Assembly (NCBI GenBank): GCA_016219175.1
Contig: JACRCD010000017.1
Span: forward strand, 100,446-137,019
Length of the DNA: 36,574 bases
Source: Deltaproteobacteria bacterium
Lineage (GTDB): Bacteria > Desulfobacterota > Desulfobulbia > Desulfobulbales > SURF-16
Reading direction: 5' to 3'
The position numbers were made by a program, and so were the translations under genes. Positions 17,184 to 25,699 of this stretch are shown one piece after another. The notes below the pieces were generated by a model. That model was not told the origin of the DNA. It saw only the letters and a program-made list of their open reading frames with translations, and searched no databases. The first letter of the stretch is position 1; every line of letters starts with the position of its first letter.

Positions 17184-18377
17184 CTATTTTTTTGCGTCAA
17201 GCGCGGCAACGCCGGGGAGTTCCTTGCCCTCCATCAGCATCAGGAAGGCCCCGCCGCCGGTGGACATGTAGGAAACATCATCGGCCCAGCCCGCCTTATG
17301 TACAGCCGCATTGGTATCGCCGCCGCCGACAATGCTCAGGGCATGCGAGGCCGCTACTCTCTGCACCATGGACATCGTGCCCCTGGCGTAGGCATCCATT
17401 TCAAAGGCCCCCAGGGGGCCATTCCAGACGATGGTCCTGGCCGAGGCAATGGCCTCGCCGAAAAGAATTGTTGTGGCGGGTCCGATATCAAGGGCCATCC
17501 ACTCCGCCGGAATGTCCTGAATGGGCACAACCTTGGTCTGGGCATCAGCGGCAAACCGCTCCGCCACCACGCAGTCAACGGGCAGGTAAAGCTTGACCCC
17601 CTTCCGTGCCGCATCAACGATAAGATTGCGGGCCGTTTCCAGCAGATCATCTTCCACCAGGGATTTTCCCATGCCGTAACCCTGGCTTTTCAGAAATGTA
17701 TTGGCCATGGCGCCGCCGATGAGCATGGCATCCACCTTGTCCATGAGATTAATCAGGGCGGTCAGCTTGCCTGAAACCTTCGCGCCGCCGACGATTGCCA
17801 CCAGGGGACGAACCGGATCACTCACCGAGCGGTGAAAAAAATCCATCTCTTTCCGCAGGAGAAAGCCGGCGCCGCACTGCTCGCAAAACCGGGTTACCCC
17901 GACGACCGAGGCATCGGCCCGGTGGGAAACGGCAAAGGCATCATTGATATAGACATCGGCAAGAGAGGCAAGCTGACGGGAAAACCCGTCATCATTTTTT
18001 TGTTCCTCCGCGTGGAAGCGCAGATTCTCCAGCATCAGCACATCACCCGGCCGCATGGCGCCAACCATGTTTTCCACCTCGGGGCCGACACAATCCCTGG
18101 CGAGCCTGACCGGCTTGGCAATAAGCTGAGCAAGCCGCTGGGCCGCCGGGGCCAGACTGAACTCCTCAAGGGGTTTCCCTTTCGGACGGCCGAGGTGAGA
18201 ACAGATAATCACCTTGGCGTTTTCCGCCAGGGCATGCCTTATGGTCGGCAAGGCTTCGCGGATCCGCGTATCATCGGTAATCTGCTTTTTGTCATCAAGC
18301 GGCACATTGAAATCAACTCTGATAAGGACTTTTTTATCTTTAATATCAATATCACGGATATTCTTCACGATTGGCAC
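17184..18377 (-). CDS. pgk: Phosphoglycerate kinase
   Basis: Transfers phosphate from 1,3-bisphosphoglycerate to ADP in lower glycolysis (reversible in gluconeogenesis). The N-domain substrate motif [10 protein letters not shown] is at residues 21-30, with SHLGRPKG as the basic patch. The C-domain nucleotide motif [13 protein letters not shown] and the final [14 protein letters not shown] block are intact. The 397 residues are normal. The start is GTG at 18377, with no strong Shine-Dalgarno, so an internal start a few codons later is possible. The gene is separated from rimI and gap by a MITE-like element and about 120 bp that may hold a promoter (TTGACT, 17 bp, TAACAC; weak -10). Confidence 0.96.
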   Translation of the reverse strand: MPIVKNIRDIDIKDKKVLIRVDFNVPLDDKKQITDDTRIREALPTIRHALAENAKVIICSHLGRPKGKPLEEFSLAPAAQRLAQLIAKPVRLARDCVGPEVENMVGAMRPGDVLMLENLRFHAEEQKNDDGFSRQLASLADVYINDAFAVSHRADASVVGVTRFCEQCGAGFLLRKEMDFFHRSVSDPVRPLVAIVGGAKVSGKLTALINLMDKVDAMLIGGAMANTFLKSQGYGMGKSLVEDDLLETARNLIVDAARKGVKLYLPVDCVVAERFAADAQTKVVPIQDIPAEWMALDIGPATTILFGEAIASARTIVWNGPLGAFEMDAYARGTMSMVQRVAASHALSIVGGGDTNAAVHKAGWADDVSYMSTGGGAFLMLMEGKELPGVAALDAKK

Positions 18378-18499
18378 CTATGTTCGGTTGGTGATTCTAA
18401 GGATATAAAACGCCTATCTTTTAGTGTTACTTATCATAGCTGCTGAAGTCAAATTCGAAATGGAATCATGCAGAAAAAAATGATGGGGAATTCAAGATT

Positions 18500-18679
18500 T
18501 GATGAACTCGTAAAAAGCCGGCGCAAAGCCCGAATGGCTACGTAACAAAATTTGATATACAAGGCGTAACGTATTTTTGAGAGCGAGACTATACATGAGG
18601 TAGGCCGAACGAACAAAAATGCGCTGCAACGCAGCAGATCGGATTTATGCCCTTCAGGGTATTTTTTACGACGCCATCA
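18500..18679. mobile_element. MITE-like element, family A copy 2 (180 bp)
   Basis: Same element as 5680-5842: left end TGATGAACTCGTAAAAA, right end (reverse complement) TGATGGCGTCGTAAAAAA. It is 17 bp longer because of an added imperfect palindrome, atgcccttcagggtatt, next to the right end (about 18647-18663). The outermost three bases of its right end serve as the TGA stop codon of rimI on the minus strand. It sits inside the otherwise compact gap-rimI-pgk-tpiA series. No target duplication is evident. Confidence 0.8.
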
Positions 18680-19120
18680 ACATTTTGCCAGACTCAACTT
18701 ATAGACGATGGCATCCTCCCTGGGCGAGGTATAATACCCTTTGCGATGGCCGATCTGCCGAAAGCCAAATTTTTCATAAAGACTTTTGGCGATCTGATTG
18801 GAATCCCGAACCTCAAGATAGCAGCGGGTTACCTTTTCCTCAACCATCCGGGCAATGGCCTTACCGAGGAGCAGATTGCCAACCCCCTGCCCCCGGAAAT
18901 CCTCCGTCACGGCAAGCTTCAGGATCTCGGCCTCACCGGCCACGGAACGGCAGCAGATATACCCGGCAAATTGATAAGGGTCCCGGATACAGGCGACCAG
19001 CTGCCAACCATACCGATGATACAACTCCTCGGCAAACTGGGCCGCTGTCCAGGCCGGCTTTTCCTGCTCGGCCCGGACCAGATCGACCAGATCACCCTCT
19101 GACATCTCGCGGATAATCAC
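18677..19120 (-). CDS. rimI: GNAT-family N-acetyltransferase, RimI-like
   Basis: 147-residue GNAT protein, likely to acetylate a protein N-terminus with acetyl-CoA (ribosomal protein S18 for E. coli RimI). The acetyl-CoA pyrophosphate loop RGQGVGNLLL lies at about residues 73-82 (family R/Q-x-x-G-x-G/A), followed by the typical YEKFGFRQIGHRKGYY beta-hairpin seen in RimI proteins. The GTG start overlaps the gap stop as GTGA (19117-19120). The stop TGA coincides with the end of a MITE-like element, so the last residues may differ from relatives. RimI rather than another GNAT is likely from the C-terminal pattern but not certain. Confidence 0.85.
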   Translation of the reverse strand: MIIREMSEGDLVDLVRAEQEKPAWTAAQFAEELYHRYGWQLVACIRDPYQFAGYICCRSVAGEAEILKLAVTEDFRGQGVGNLLLGKAIARMVEEKVTRCYLEVRDSNQIAKSLYEKFGFRQIGHRKGYYTSPREDAIVYKLSLAKC

Positions 19121-20325
19121 ACCATCTGTTCGGCTATGGAAACCGTCCGGTCAGCCAGCATATTGGTATAGCTGCCCAGCTCATTATCATACCAGCCGTA
19201 AATGACCGCCTGGGTCACGGGTATCTGTATGGTCGGCTCGGAAGAGGTGCAACCCTTGATCTTCCCCAGATTAACCTTGATGGTCGCGGTGCGGGTATGG
19301 GTTTCCGTTCCTTCGATGATGGTGGCGGCAAAGGGAGTGCCGATGATATCGCTGGAGACATTCTGTTCATCAGAATATTCAAGATACTGAGAGTTTCTGG
19401 CGAATTCCCGATAAATGGTGTTGATCTTGTCGCGTTTGATCGGATCTTCCAGATCGTCCTGCAGATTAACGACAAGAACGATCAAGGAACCGGTGGAGGT
19501 GGGGATACGGACGGATTCGGCAATGAAACCGATCTCCTTCATTTCAGGGATGACCAGCCGCAGGGCCTTTGCCGCGCCGGTGGTGGTCAGAATGATATTA
19601 TTCATGATGCTGCGATTCTTGCGCAGATCCGTGGCCCCGGTTTTGGGCAGGCTGTCCAGCACCTTCTGGCTGCCGGTGGCGGCATGCACGGTAACCATGG
19701 AGGCGCTCAGGAAATTTTCAGCGCCGATCTGATCAAGCAGCGGCTTTATCATATACGAAAGACAGGTCGTTGTGCAGGAGGCCGCGGAAATCAGATTATG
19801 TTTGGAGGGGATATAATCCTCACCATTAATGCCCATGACCGTGGTAATGGCATCATCCGGCATGTTCAAGCCCTTGGCTTTTATCTTGAAGGGCGCGGAA
19901 AGAATAGCCTTCTCCGCCCCTGCCGCCAGATGGCCGCGAAAGGCCCCGGCAGGGGTATCCGCATCCGCGGTGGGATCATTAAAAACTCCGGTGGTATCAA
20001 CAACCAGGCGGACGCCGTTTTCCTTCCATTTGATGTTGCGCGGATTCCTGGATTCACGCAGAATCCTGACCGGCAGACCGTTAATGGTCATGGTCCCTTC
20101 AATCTCGTTTAAATTTTCAATCATCCGGCCGCCCTTATACCCATGCAGGTAATTGCCAAGCCGCCCGTATGAGCTGTCCCGCTCTATCGAGGCGGCGAGA
20201 TCCGCAAGCCCCTGGCCTATTTCACGGCCGGTGTTGACGACAATTTCCGAGAAATATTTCCTGCCGACATGATGCCACAGCGACAGCTTGCCGATCCGGC
20301 CAAGAGCATTAATCCCTAACTTCAT
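19117..20325 (-). CDS. gap: Extended glyceraldehyde-3-phosphate dehydrogenase
   Basis: Oxidises glyceraldehyde 3-phosphate with phosphate and NAD(P) to 1,3-bisphosphoglycerate. The dinucleotide motif INALGRIGKL is at residues 5-14, catalytic Cys184 in SAASCTTTCLS, His214 in VTVHAATGSQ, and the C-terminal YGWYDNELGSYTNML is intact. At 402 residues it exceeds the usual ~335, with extra sequence mainly in the first 150 residues. The position that normally reads N-D (Asp binds the NAD ribose) reads VNTGRE here, so cofactor preference may be altered. The ATG has AGGAG about ten bases upstream. The overlap with rimI indicates one transcript that may have continued into pgk before the MITE insertion. 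Confidence 0.92.
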   Translation of the reverse strand: MKLGINALGRIGKLSLWHHVGRKYFSEIVVNTGREIGQGLADLAASIERDSSYGRLGNYLHGYKGGRMIENLNEIEGTMTINGLPVRILRESRNPRNIKWKENGVRLVVDTTGVFNDPTADADTPAGAFRGHLAAGAEKAILSAPFKIKAKGLNMPDDAITTVMGINGEDYIPSKHNLISAASCTTTCLSYMIKPLLDQIGAENFLSASMVTVHAATGSQKVLDSLPKTGATDLRKNRSIMNNIILTTTGAAKALRLVIPEMKEIGFIAESVRIPTSTGSLIVLVVNLQDDLEDPIKRDKINTIYREFARNSQYLEYSDEQNVSSDIIGTPFAATIIEGTETHTRTATIKVNLGKIKGCTSSEPTIQIPVTQAVIYGWYDNELGSYTNMLADRTVSIAEQMV

Positions 20326-20476
20326 TTCTTTTTGTTCTCCTTCCTGGATGTTTTTTTGGTAACGGTTCAGGTGTTATTGATGCGCGACTGTCCCTGGGCA
20401 GAAAAAAACCGCCGATGCAAATAAAACAAAGGGAGCCTTTCTGCGCAAGTAAAACTTTAATCGCGTCAATAAATTA

Positions 20477-21388
20477 TCACAGCATGGACAAATAGCGCTC
20501 CCCGGTATCGGGAAGAATAACCACCAGAAGTTTTCCATGATTTTCAGGCCGGCAGGCAACCGTCAGAGCCGCGGCCACAGCCGCCCCGGAGGAAATACCG
20601 GCCAGAATCCCCTCCTGCCTGGCAAGTTCCCTGGCGGCGGACAGCGCCTCATCGGATTTTACCCGGACCACCTCATCGATTAATTCCCGGTTCAAAATGG
20701 CCGGCACAAACCCGGCCCCTATCCCCTGGATCTTATGCGGAGCAGGCTTGCCGCCCGACAACACCGGAGACTCATCCGGCTCCACCGCGATAATTTTCAA
20801 TTCCGGCCTTCTCGGCCTGATGACCTCGCCTATGCCGGTAAGCGTGCCGCCCGTACCCACTCCGGCGACCAGTATATCAATCAGGCCATCGGTATCCCGC
20901 CAGATTTCTTCCGCCGTGGTCTGGCGATGCGCCTCGGGGTTAGCCGGGTTTTCAAACTGCTGGGGCATGAACGAATCAGGGGTTTTGCCGGTCAGCTCGA
21001 TTGCCCTGTTGATGGCCCCGGTCATGCCTTCCGGGCCCGGGGTCAAGACGATCTCCGCTCCCAGCAGGGTCAAAAGTTTTCGCCTTTCCACGCTCATCGT
21101 CTCGGGCATGGTCAGAATAAGCCGATAACCCCTGGCCGCGGCAACCATGGCCAGGCCGATGCCGGTGTTTCCGGAAGTAGGCTCGATCAGTGTGGTATGC
21201 GGCCCGATTTTTCCCTGTTCCTCGGCCTTCATTATCATGCTGACGCTGATGCGGTCCTTCACGCTGCCGCAGGGATTAAACGATTCAAGCTTTGCCGCGA
21301 TCCTGGCCCGGCAATGAGCGGCCATACGGTTCAGACTAACCAGCGGAGTCCCGCCAACGGTTTCGGTAATGTCTTTATGGATTTTCAT
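20477..21388 (-). CDS. cysK: Cysteine synthase (O-acetylserine sulfhydrylase)
   Basis: PLP enzyme forming cysteine from O-acetylserine and sulfide. The PLP lysine is K44 in [10 protein letters not shown], the substrate loop is [11 protein letters not shown] (about 70-80), the PLP phosphate loop is [14 protein letters not shown], and the late SGAAVAAAL segment is present. Its 303 residues are typical of CysK/CysM. The start lies within the end of rmuC (14-bp overlap, 21375-21388), so the two are co-transcribed. With the sulfite reductase-like gene just beyond rmuC it points to local cysteine metabolism. CysK against CysM cannot be separated by eye. Confidence 0.95.
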   Translation of the reverse strand: MKIHKDITETVGGTPLVSLNRMAAHCRARIAAKLESFNPCGSVKDRISVSMIMKAEEQGKIGPHTTLIEPTSGNTGIGLAMVAAARGYRLILTMPETMSVERRKLLTLLGAEIVLTPGPEGMTGAINRAIELTGKTPDSFMPQQFENPANPEAHRQTTAEEIWRDTDGLIDILVAGVGTGGTLTGIGEVIRPRRPELKIIAVEPDESPVLSGGKPAPHKIQGIGAGFVPAILNRELIDEVVRVKSDEALSAARELARQEGILAGISSGAAVAAALTVACRPENHGKLLVVILPDTGERYLSML

Positions 21389-22766
21389 GCGTAATCACCC
21401 TGGTTGTTGTATCTATTGTTTTAAGCACCGGCAACACCTTATCAAGGGAGGGATCAATCTCCTGAAATTTCCGGGCGCTCACCATAACACGGTTTTCAAA
21501 AGAGCCTGCGGCCTTATTGTAGGATTGCACGGTGCGGTCAAGATTCTTGCGCAACTCCTCAAAATGTTCGGCCAGAACCCAGAGACGGCTGAAAAGGTTC
21601 TTGCCCAGTTCCCCGATTTTCTCGGCATGCTCGGTGATCTGCTCCTGGCGCCAGCCATAGGAAACCGCCCGCAGGAGGGCAATAAGCGTGGTGGGCGTGG
21701 CAAGAATCACCTTCTGGGCCACGCCGAATTCAATCAGTTCGGGGTCCTGGGCCAGGGCCGCGCTGAAAAAATTTTCACCCGGCACAAACATCACCACGAA
21801 TTCAGGGGAATTCTGAAACTGCTGCCAATAATTCTTGGTGCTCAGCAGGGAAAGATGATTGCGCATCTGCCGGGCGTGACTTTTTAATTTTTCCAGGCGA
21901 TAATCATCATCCTCGCTTTCGTGGGCCTCAAGATAGGCCTGCAGGGATGCCTTGGAATCAACGACGATATTCTGCCCATTCGGCAGTCTGACAATCATAT
22001 CCGGACGCAGCGTCCCCTCGGAGCCGTCCACGGAATGCTGCTCGACAAAATCACAGTAGCGCACCATGCCGGCCATTTCCACCACCCGCCGCAACTGCAT
22101 TTCACCCCACCGGCCCCGGGCCACGGGCGTTCGCAGGGCGCGCACCAGATTGGCCGTTTCGCCCTGCAGCCGCGCCTGGCCGGTGGCCATGGATTTGACC
22201 TGCTCCGCCAGGGAGCTGTACGCCGCCACCCGTTCTTTTTCCAGCTGTCGGATATGCACATCAACCTTCTGCAAGGACTCATGCAGCGGCTTGACCAGCT
22301 CGCCTATTTCTTCCTTCTTCTGGGCAAAATCATCTCTGGCCCTGTCCTGCAGATGAGACAAGGTTGATTTGGCAATTTTCAAAAATGACTCGCTGTTGCT
22401 GCGGTAAATATCGGCGGACAACGCTTTAAACGAGGCGGCCAGTTCATCCCTGGCCTCTTTCAGCATGGCAAGCTGTTCATCCGCATGCCTTTTGGTCGCG
22501 GTAAGCTCCACGTTTCTGGCCAGCAAGTCTTTATGCTCTTCCGTTGCCCGCGCGAATTTGACTTCCAGTTCCGTGGCTTTTTCCAGCCGCGCCTCTAATC
22601 GCTCCTTTAAGACGGCATTCTCGGTCATTAAGGCCTGATTCCTCGCAAGAAAAAAACGCGACTCGCGCCTTTTCAACCACAGGGAGACAAGAAACCCGGC
22701 CGTTGCTCCCGTTAGCAGGCCCAGGGCAAGAATAGAAAAAGGAGATGATATAGCTGATAAAATCAT
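21375..22766 (-). CDS. rmuC: DNA recombination protein RmuC
   Basis: 463 residues. An N-terminal membrane anchor (about residues 8-30) is followed by a long coiled coil (about 35-190) and the RmuC nuclease-like domain, with blocks [57 protein letters not shown] and [20 protein letters not shown]. RmuC is a predicted endonuclease that limits DNA inversions at short inverted repeats in E. coli, which is notable in a window rich in such repeats. A TATAAT box (22783-22778) ends only about 11 bases before the ATG and no Shine-Dalgarno is visible, so the message may be nearly leaderless. Confidence 0.93.
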   Translation of the reverse strand: MILSAISSPFSILALGLLTGATAGFLVSLWLKRRESRFFLARNQALMTENAVLKERLEARLEKATELEVKFARATEEHKDLLARNVELTATKRHADEQLAMLKEARDELAASFKALSADIYRSNSESFLKIAKSTLSHLQDRARDDFAQKKEEIGELVKPLHESLQKVDVHIRQLEKERVAAYSSLAEQVKSMATGQARLQGETANLVRALRTPVARGRWGEMQLRRVVEMAGMVRYCDFVEQHSVDGSEGTLRPDMIVRLPNGQNIVVDSKASLQAYLEAHESEDDDYRLEKLKSHARQMRNHLSLLSTKNYWQQFQNSPEFVVMFVPGENFFSAALAQDPELIEFGVAQKVILATPTTLIALLRAVSYGWRQEQITEHAEKIGELGKNLFSRLWVLAEHFEELRKNLDRTVQSYNKAAGSFENRVMVSARKFQEIDPSLDKVLPVLKTIDTTTRVITHENP

Positions 22767-22777
22767 TAAAATAAACT

Positions 22778-22822
22778 ATTATAACAATAAGTTCTTGACT
22801 ATTTAATAATTACTACTAAAAT
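22778..22822. promoter_or_regulatory. Divergent promoters of rmuC (-) and the sulfite reductase-like gene (+)
   Basis: Plus strand: TTGACT (22795-22800), 16 bp, TAAAAT (22817-22822). Minus strand: TATAAT at 22783-22778 with a weak TTAAAT -35 seventeen bp upstream, overlapping the plus-strand elements. The two polymerase sites would interfere. Seen by consensus match only. Confidence 0.5.
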
Positions 22823-23021
22823 AATAATTAATGTCGTGGTTTTTTTATGAAAAAGCATGATCCCGCCAAAAGACCAAAGGGTACGGGGTGCTGATTATGC
22901 GGTCCAAACCGGAGGACGCGCGGGGACTTGCACCTCCTCCCACGGCATGCTTGATATTCTAGGACATTTAACTTCCCATTACCACTCGATTCTTATTCAC
23001 TATATTTACCAGGAGACAACA

Positions 23022-23678
23022 ATGTTAAAGGACGGAGAAAAAGGAGCGGTTTTACAGAGAGACAAAGAAAGCTACGCGATAGTTCCCCATTTCAGCCTGG
23101 GGGTTGTCACGGCTGCGGATTTACGGAAAATAGCCGATGTCGCGGACAAATACAACGTCACGGCCATGAAGATTACCAGCGCGGCGCGTATTTCCATGAT
23201 CGGCTTCAAAAAGGAGGATATCGATCAGGCCTGGCAGGATCTGGGTATTGATCCGGGACATGCTGTCGGACTTTGCGTGCGCAGCATCAAGGCCTGTCCG
23301 GGCGCCACCTTTTGCCGGCTGGGCAAGCAGGATTCCTTAAGCCTCGGCAAGCTGCTTGACAGCCGCTATCACGGCTATCAATTACCCAACAAATGCAAAA
23401 TAGGTGTTTCCGGCTGCATAAACAACTGCGCGGAAACACCGGTTAAGGATATCGGTTTCGTGGGCAAGCCGAAAGGGTGGACCGTCATGGTGGGCGGCAA
23501 TGCCGCATCCCGGCCCCAGCTGGCCCGCGAACTGATTGAGGGATTAACCGAAGAGCAGGCCCTGGCGGTTACCGACAGAATCATCAGGTATTATGAAAAA
23601 GAGGGGAAAAAAGCCGAACGGCTGGGTAGATTTATTGACCGTATCGGCTTCGACGCCTTCAAGGAAGCGGTTCTGTAA
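23022..23678 (+). CDS. Small siroheme/[4Fe-4S] sulfite (nitrite) reductase
   Basis: 218-residue protein consisting essentially of one siroheme-Fe4S sulfite/nitrite reductase unit. The cluster/siroheme ligand pattern is complete: C92-x5-C98 (ACPGATFC) and C132-x3-C136 (GCINNC). This matches the low-molecular-weight assimilatory-type sulfite reductase described from Desulfovibrio, rather than the ~560-residue CysI or the DsrAB complex. It would reduce sulfite to sulfide (or nitrite to ammonia) in the cytoplasm; the physiological role of this family is not settled. ATG at 23022 is chosen because GGAG lies about six bases upstream. The frame is open further back to 22857, but that part lacks family similarity. 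The leader is about 190 nt. Confidence 0.9.
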   Translation: MLKDGEKGAVLQRDKESYAIVPHFSLGVVTAADLRKIADVADKYNVTAMKITSAARISMIGFKKEDIDQAWQDLGIDPGHAVGLCVRSIKACPGATFCRLGKQDSLSLGKLLDSRYHGYQLPNKCKIGVSGCINNCAETPVKDIGFVGKPKGWTVMVGGNAASRPQLARELIEGLTEEQALAVTDRIIRYYEKEGKKAERLGRFIDRIGFDAFKEAVL

Positions 23679-23740
23679 CATGCTTCACATGGCTGAGCCT
23701 CTTGCTAATGTCGAAAAATGTTCCTTCACACAAACATCTA

Positions 23741-23768
23741 TTGACAAACGGTCAAGACCTGTTATTAT
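23741..23768 (+). promoter_or_regulatory. Promoter of the CAU tRNA
   Basis: TTGACA (23741-23746), 16 bp spacer, TATTAT (23763-23768), 25 bp before the tRNA 5' end. A perfect -35 and a near-consensus -10. Confidence 0.75.
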
Positions 23769-23793
23769 CACTAGATTTTTCTGAGCAACAATC

Positions 23794-23870
23794 GGGCCTA
23801 TAGCTCAGTTGGCTAGAGCCACCGGCTCATAACCGGTCTGTCCCTGGTTCGAGTCCAGGTAGGCCCACCA
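23794..23870 (+). tRNA. tRNA with CAU anticodon (Met elongator or Ile2)
   Basis: 77 nt with encoded CCA. Acceptor GGGCCTA/TAGGCCC, D-arm GCTC/GAGC, anticodon stem ACCGG/CCGGT around the loop CTCATAA, T-arm CCTGG/CCAGG with loop TTCGAGT. The anticodon CAU could be methionine or, after lysidine modification by TilS, isoleucine; the lack of an initiator-type C1-A72 mismatch excludes fMet. A run of nine T follows at 23871-23879 and may terminate it. Confidence 0.93.
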
Positions 23871-23983
23871 TTTTTTTTTAACGTCACAAAGGAAAAACAG
23901 GGCACATTGATTCGCTGCGCTATTGTTTTACATTTTTATTTTAAAAAAAAATCCGGGAAACACGCGTGGTTGCCGGATTTGCT

Positions 23984-24019
23984 AAAAAGGTGTAACCTGC
24001 CTCGGGTTACACCTTTTTT
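23984..24019 (+). terminator. Strong intrinsic terminator/hairpin
   Basis: AAAAAGGTGTAACC and GGTTACACCTTTTTT pair perfectly around a short loop, ending in a T-run. The A-run and T-run make it usable in both directions. It lies between the tRNA and the nif3-like gene. Confidence 0.85.
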
Positions 24020-24067
24020 CATGGGGACGGGTGGCCTTAAGCAGGCAACCAAAATGATATTGAGCAC

Positions 24068-24892
24068 ATGGCATCACCAATCAAGCTGAAAGAAATTCTT
24101 GCATATCTGGGGCGCTTTGCCCCTTGGGAGCTGGCAGAGACCTGGGACAATGTGGGTCTCATGATCGGCAACCCCGACCAGGAAGCGACGGGGGTGCTGG
24201 TTGCCCTGGATCCCACCCTGCCTCTCATAGAAGAAGCGATTCACAAAAAAGCAAACATCATCCTCACCCATCATCCTCTCATTTTCCACCCGATCAAATC
24301 AATCAACACCGCTACTCCATCCGGCCAATTTCTAAAAAAAGCACTGGCCTACGATATTGCCGTCATCAGCTGTCATACCAATCTCGACCTGATCGATGAC
24401 GGAGTCAGCGAGGCCCTGGCCTGCGCCCTGGATCTGCTTAACACGCACCCCCTGGCCCCCTCCGCCTCGGGACAGCCCGGGATAGGGTTCGGCAAGGTGG
24501 GAAATTTGCCGTTGCCGATGACGGGCGCTTTTTTCAAGGATTTCGTGGCCCAGCGCCTCGGCCTGAAGGTCCTGACTATTGCCGGTTCGCTCCCCGCATC
24601 AATAAAAACCATTGCAGTATGCGGAGGAAGCGGCTCCGACCTGGCCGAGGCCGCGCTGAAGTCCGGCGCCGATGTGTACATCACGGCCGAGATCAAACAC
24701 GCCGTGGCCCGCTGGGCGGAAGAGAACGGCCTGTGCATCATTGATGGGGGTCATTTCGCCACGGAAAACCTCATCATCCCCAGGCTTGTTGCAAAAATTT
24801 CGGCTTTTCTTGCCCAGACTGACACGGCCGTGCCTGTTACAGCCTCGCCCAGCCAAAACAGTCCATTGCGCTACTATATTTATGAAAATTGA
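24068..24892 (+). CDS. Nif3-like dinuclear metal centre protein
   Basis: 274-residue NIF3/YbgI (DUF34) protein, expected to form a toroidal hexamer with a two-metal site. Metal ligands in the usual places: H68/H69 in LTHHPLIF, D106 in CHTNLDL, and the C-terminal DGGHFATE with His and Glu. Blocks ETWDNVGLMIG and GSGSDLAEAALKSGADVYITAE are also typical. Some databases call it GTP cyclohydrolase I type 2, but the activity is not established. It is followed by the zinc-ribbon gene and rnhA-rnpB, a neighbourhood seen in other bacteria. It has the short form of the family, without the inserted PII-like domain. Confidence 0.92.
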   Translation: MASPIKLKEILAYLGRFAPWELAETWDNVGLMIGNPDQEATGVLVALDPTLPLIEEAIHKKANIILTHHPLIFHPIKSINTATPSGQFLKKALAYDIAVISCHTNLDLIDDGVSEALACALDLLNTHPLAPSASGQPGIGFGKVGNLPLPMTGAFFKDFVAQRLGLKVLTIAGSLPASIKTIAVCGGSGSDLAEAALKSGADVYITAEIKHAVARWAEENGLCIIDGGHFATENLIIPRLVAKISAFLAQTDTAVPVTASPSQNSPLRYYIYEN

Positions 24893-24976
24893 CGGCATTG
24901 CCAAAAGAGTCTCTATTTTTTTTGCGAGACCGTCAGAATCGAACATATAACATCTAACTAAAATGGGGAGCTAACA

Positions 24977-25696
24977 TTGAAAGAAGACCTCTCGCGACTT
25001 ATTGTACTGCAGGAAATTGACCTTCAGATAAAAAGGCTGGATGACGAGCTGGCCACCGGACAGGCTGACATCCAAAAACGGCAGGACGTCATTGACGAAA
25101 GAAAAGACAAGATCGCCAAGTATGCGGCAACGATCGAAAGCTCGGATACGCGAAGGATAGAACTTGAAGCGGAGATTGAAGCTGAGCTGGTGCATATCAA
25201 GGACCGGCAATCCAAGCTGATGAATGTCCAGACAAACAGGGAATATCAATCCCTGCTCAAGGAAATCGAGGAAAGCAAGAAGAACAATAAACGCAGGGAA
25301 GAAGAAATTGTTGGCCTGATGGAACAAAATGAGTCCCTGCAGAAAAAGGTCACCGAACAGGGCAACGTCTGCAAAAGTGAAGAGCAGCTTCTCGCCGAGG
25401 CTGGTGAAAAGGTTTCCGCCCTGATTCAGGAAACCCAGGACAAAAAACTCAAATTTGAAAAAACCCGCGAACAGCAGGCCAAAAAAATACCCGACCACCT
25501 TCGCCGGCGTTACGACCAGCTCCTGGCCAAACGCAACGGATTGGCCATCACCGGCGTTACCAAGGGGGTCTGCCAGGGTTGTTTCATGAACATCCCGCCA
25601 CAGCAGTTCAATGAGGTGTTGAAAGGAGAACAGCTGCTCTCCTGCCCGACCTGCCAGCGCATGATGTTCCATCAACCTGAAGCGAAAGAGGAATAA
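24977..25696 (+). CDS. CT398/DUF164-type coiled-coil protein with C4 zinc ribbon
   Basis: 239 residues: a long antiparallel coiled coil (about 5-175) and a C-terminal C4 zinc ribbon, with CQGC (about 202-205) and CPTC (about 226-229). This is the family of Helicobacter HP0958 and Chlamydia CT398, which have been linked to sigma-54 and flagellar gene control by protein or RNA binding; here that is only homology. The start is TTG at 24977, supported by GGGGAG about eight bases upstream. The stop lies 3 bp before rnhA, so translation is coupled. Confidence 0.9.
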   Translation: MKEDLSRLIVLQEIDLQIKRLDDELATGQADIQKRQDVIDERKDKIAKYAATIESSDTRRIELEAEIEAELVHIKDRQSKLMNVQTNREYQSLLKEIEESKKNNKRREEEIVGLMEQNESLQKKVTEQGNVCKSEEQLLAEAGEKVSALIQETQDKKLKFEKTREQQAKKIPDHLRRRYDQLLAKRNGLAITGVTKGVCQGCFMNIPPQQFNEVLKGEQLLSCPTCQRMMFHQPEAKEE

Positions 25697-25699
25697 AGC

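Noticed and set aside
16788-17774. 328-codon plus-strand frame across tpiA and pgk
   Set aside because: Antisense to two clearly functional glycolytic genes; the composition is low-complexity and shows no domain.
22857-23021. 55-codon N-terminal extension of the sulfite reductase
   Set aside because: A good ribosome-binding site precedes ATG 23022 and the extension has no similarity to the family.
24971-25675. 234-codon minus-strand frame opposite the zinc-ribbon gene
   Set aside because: Phe/Leu-rich complement of a Lys/Glu coiled coil, a typical shadow.
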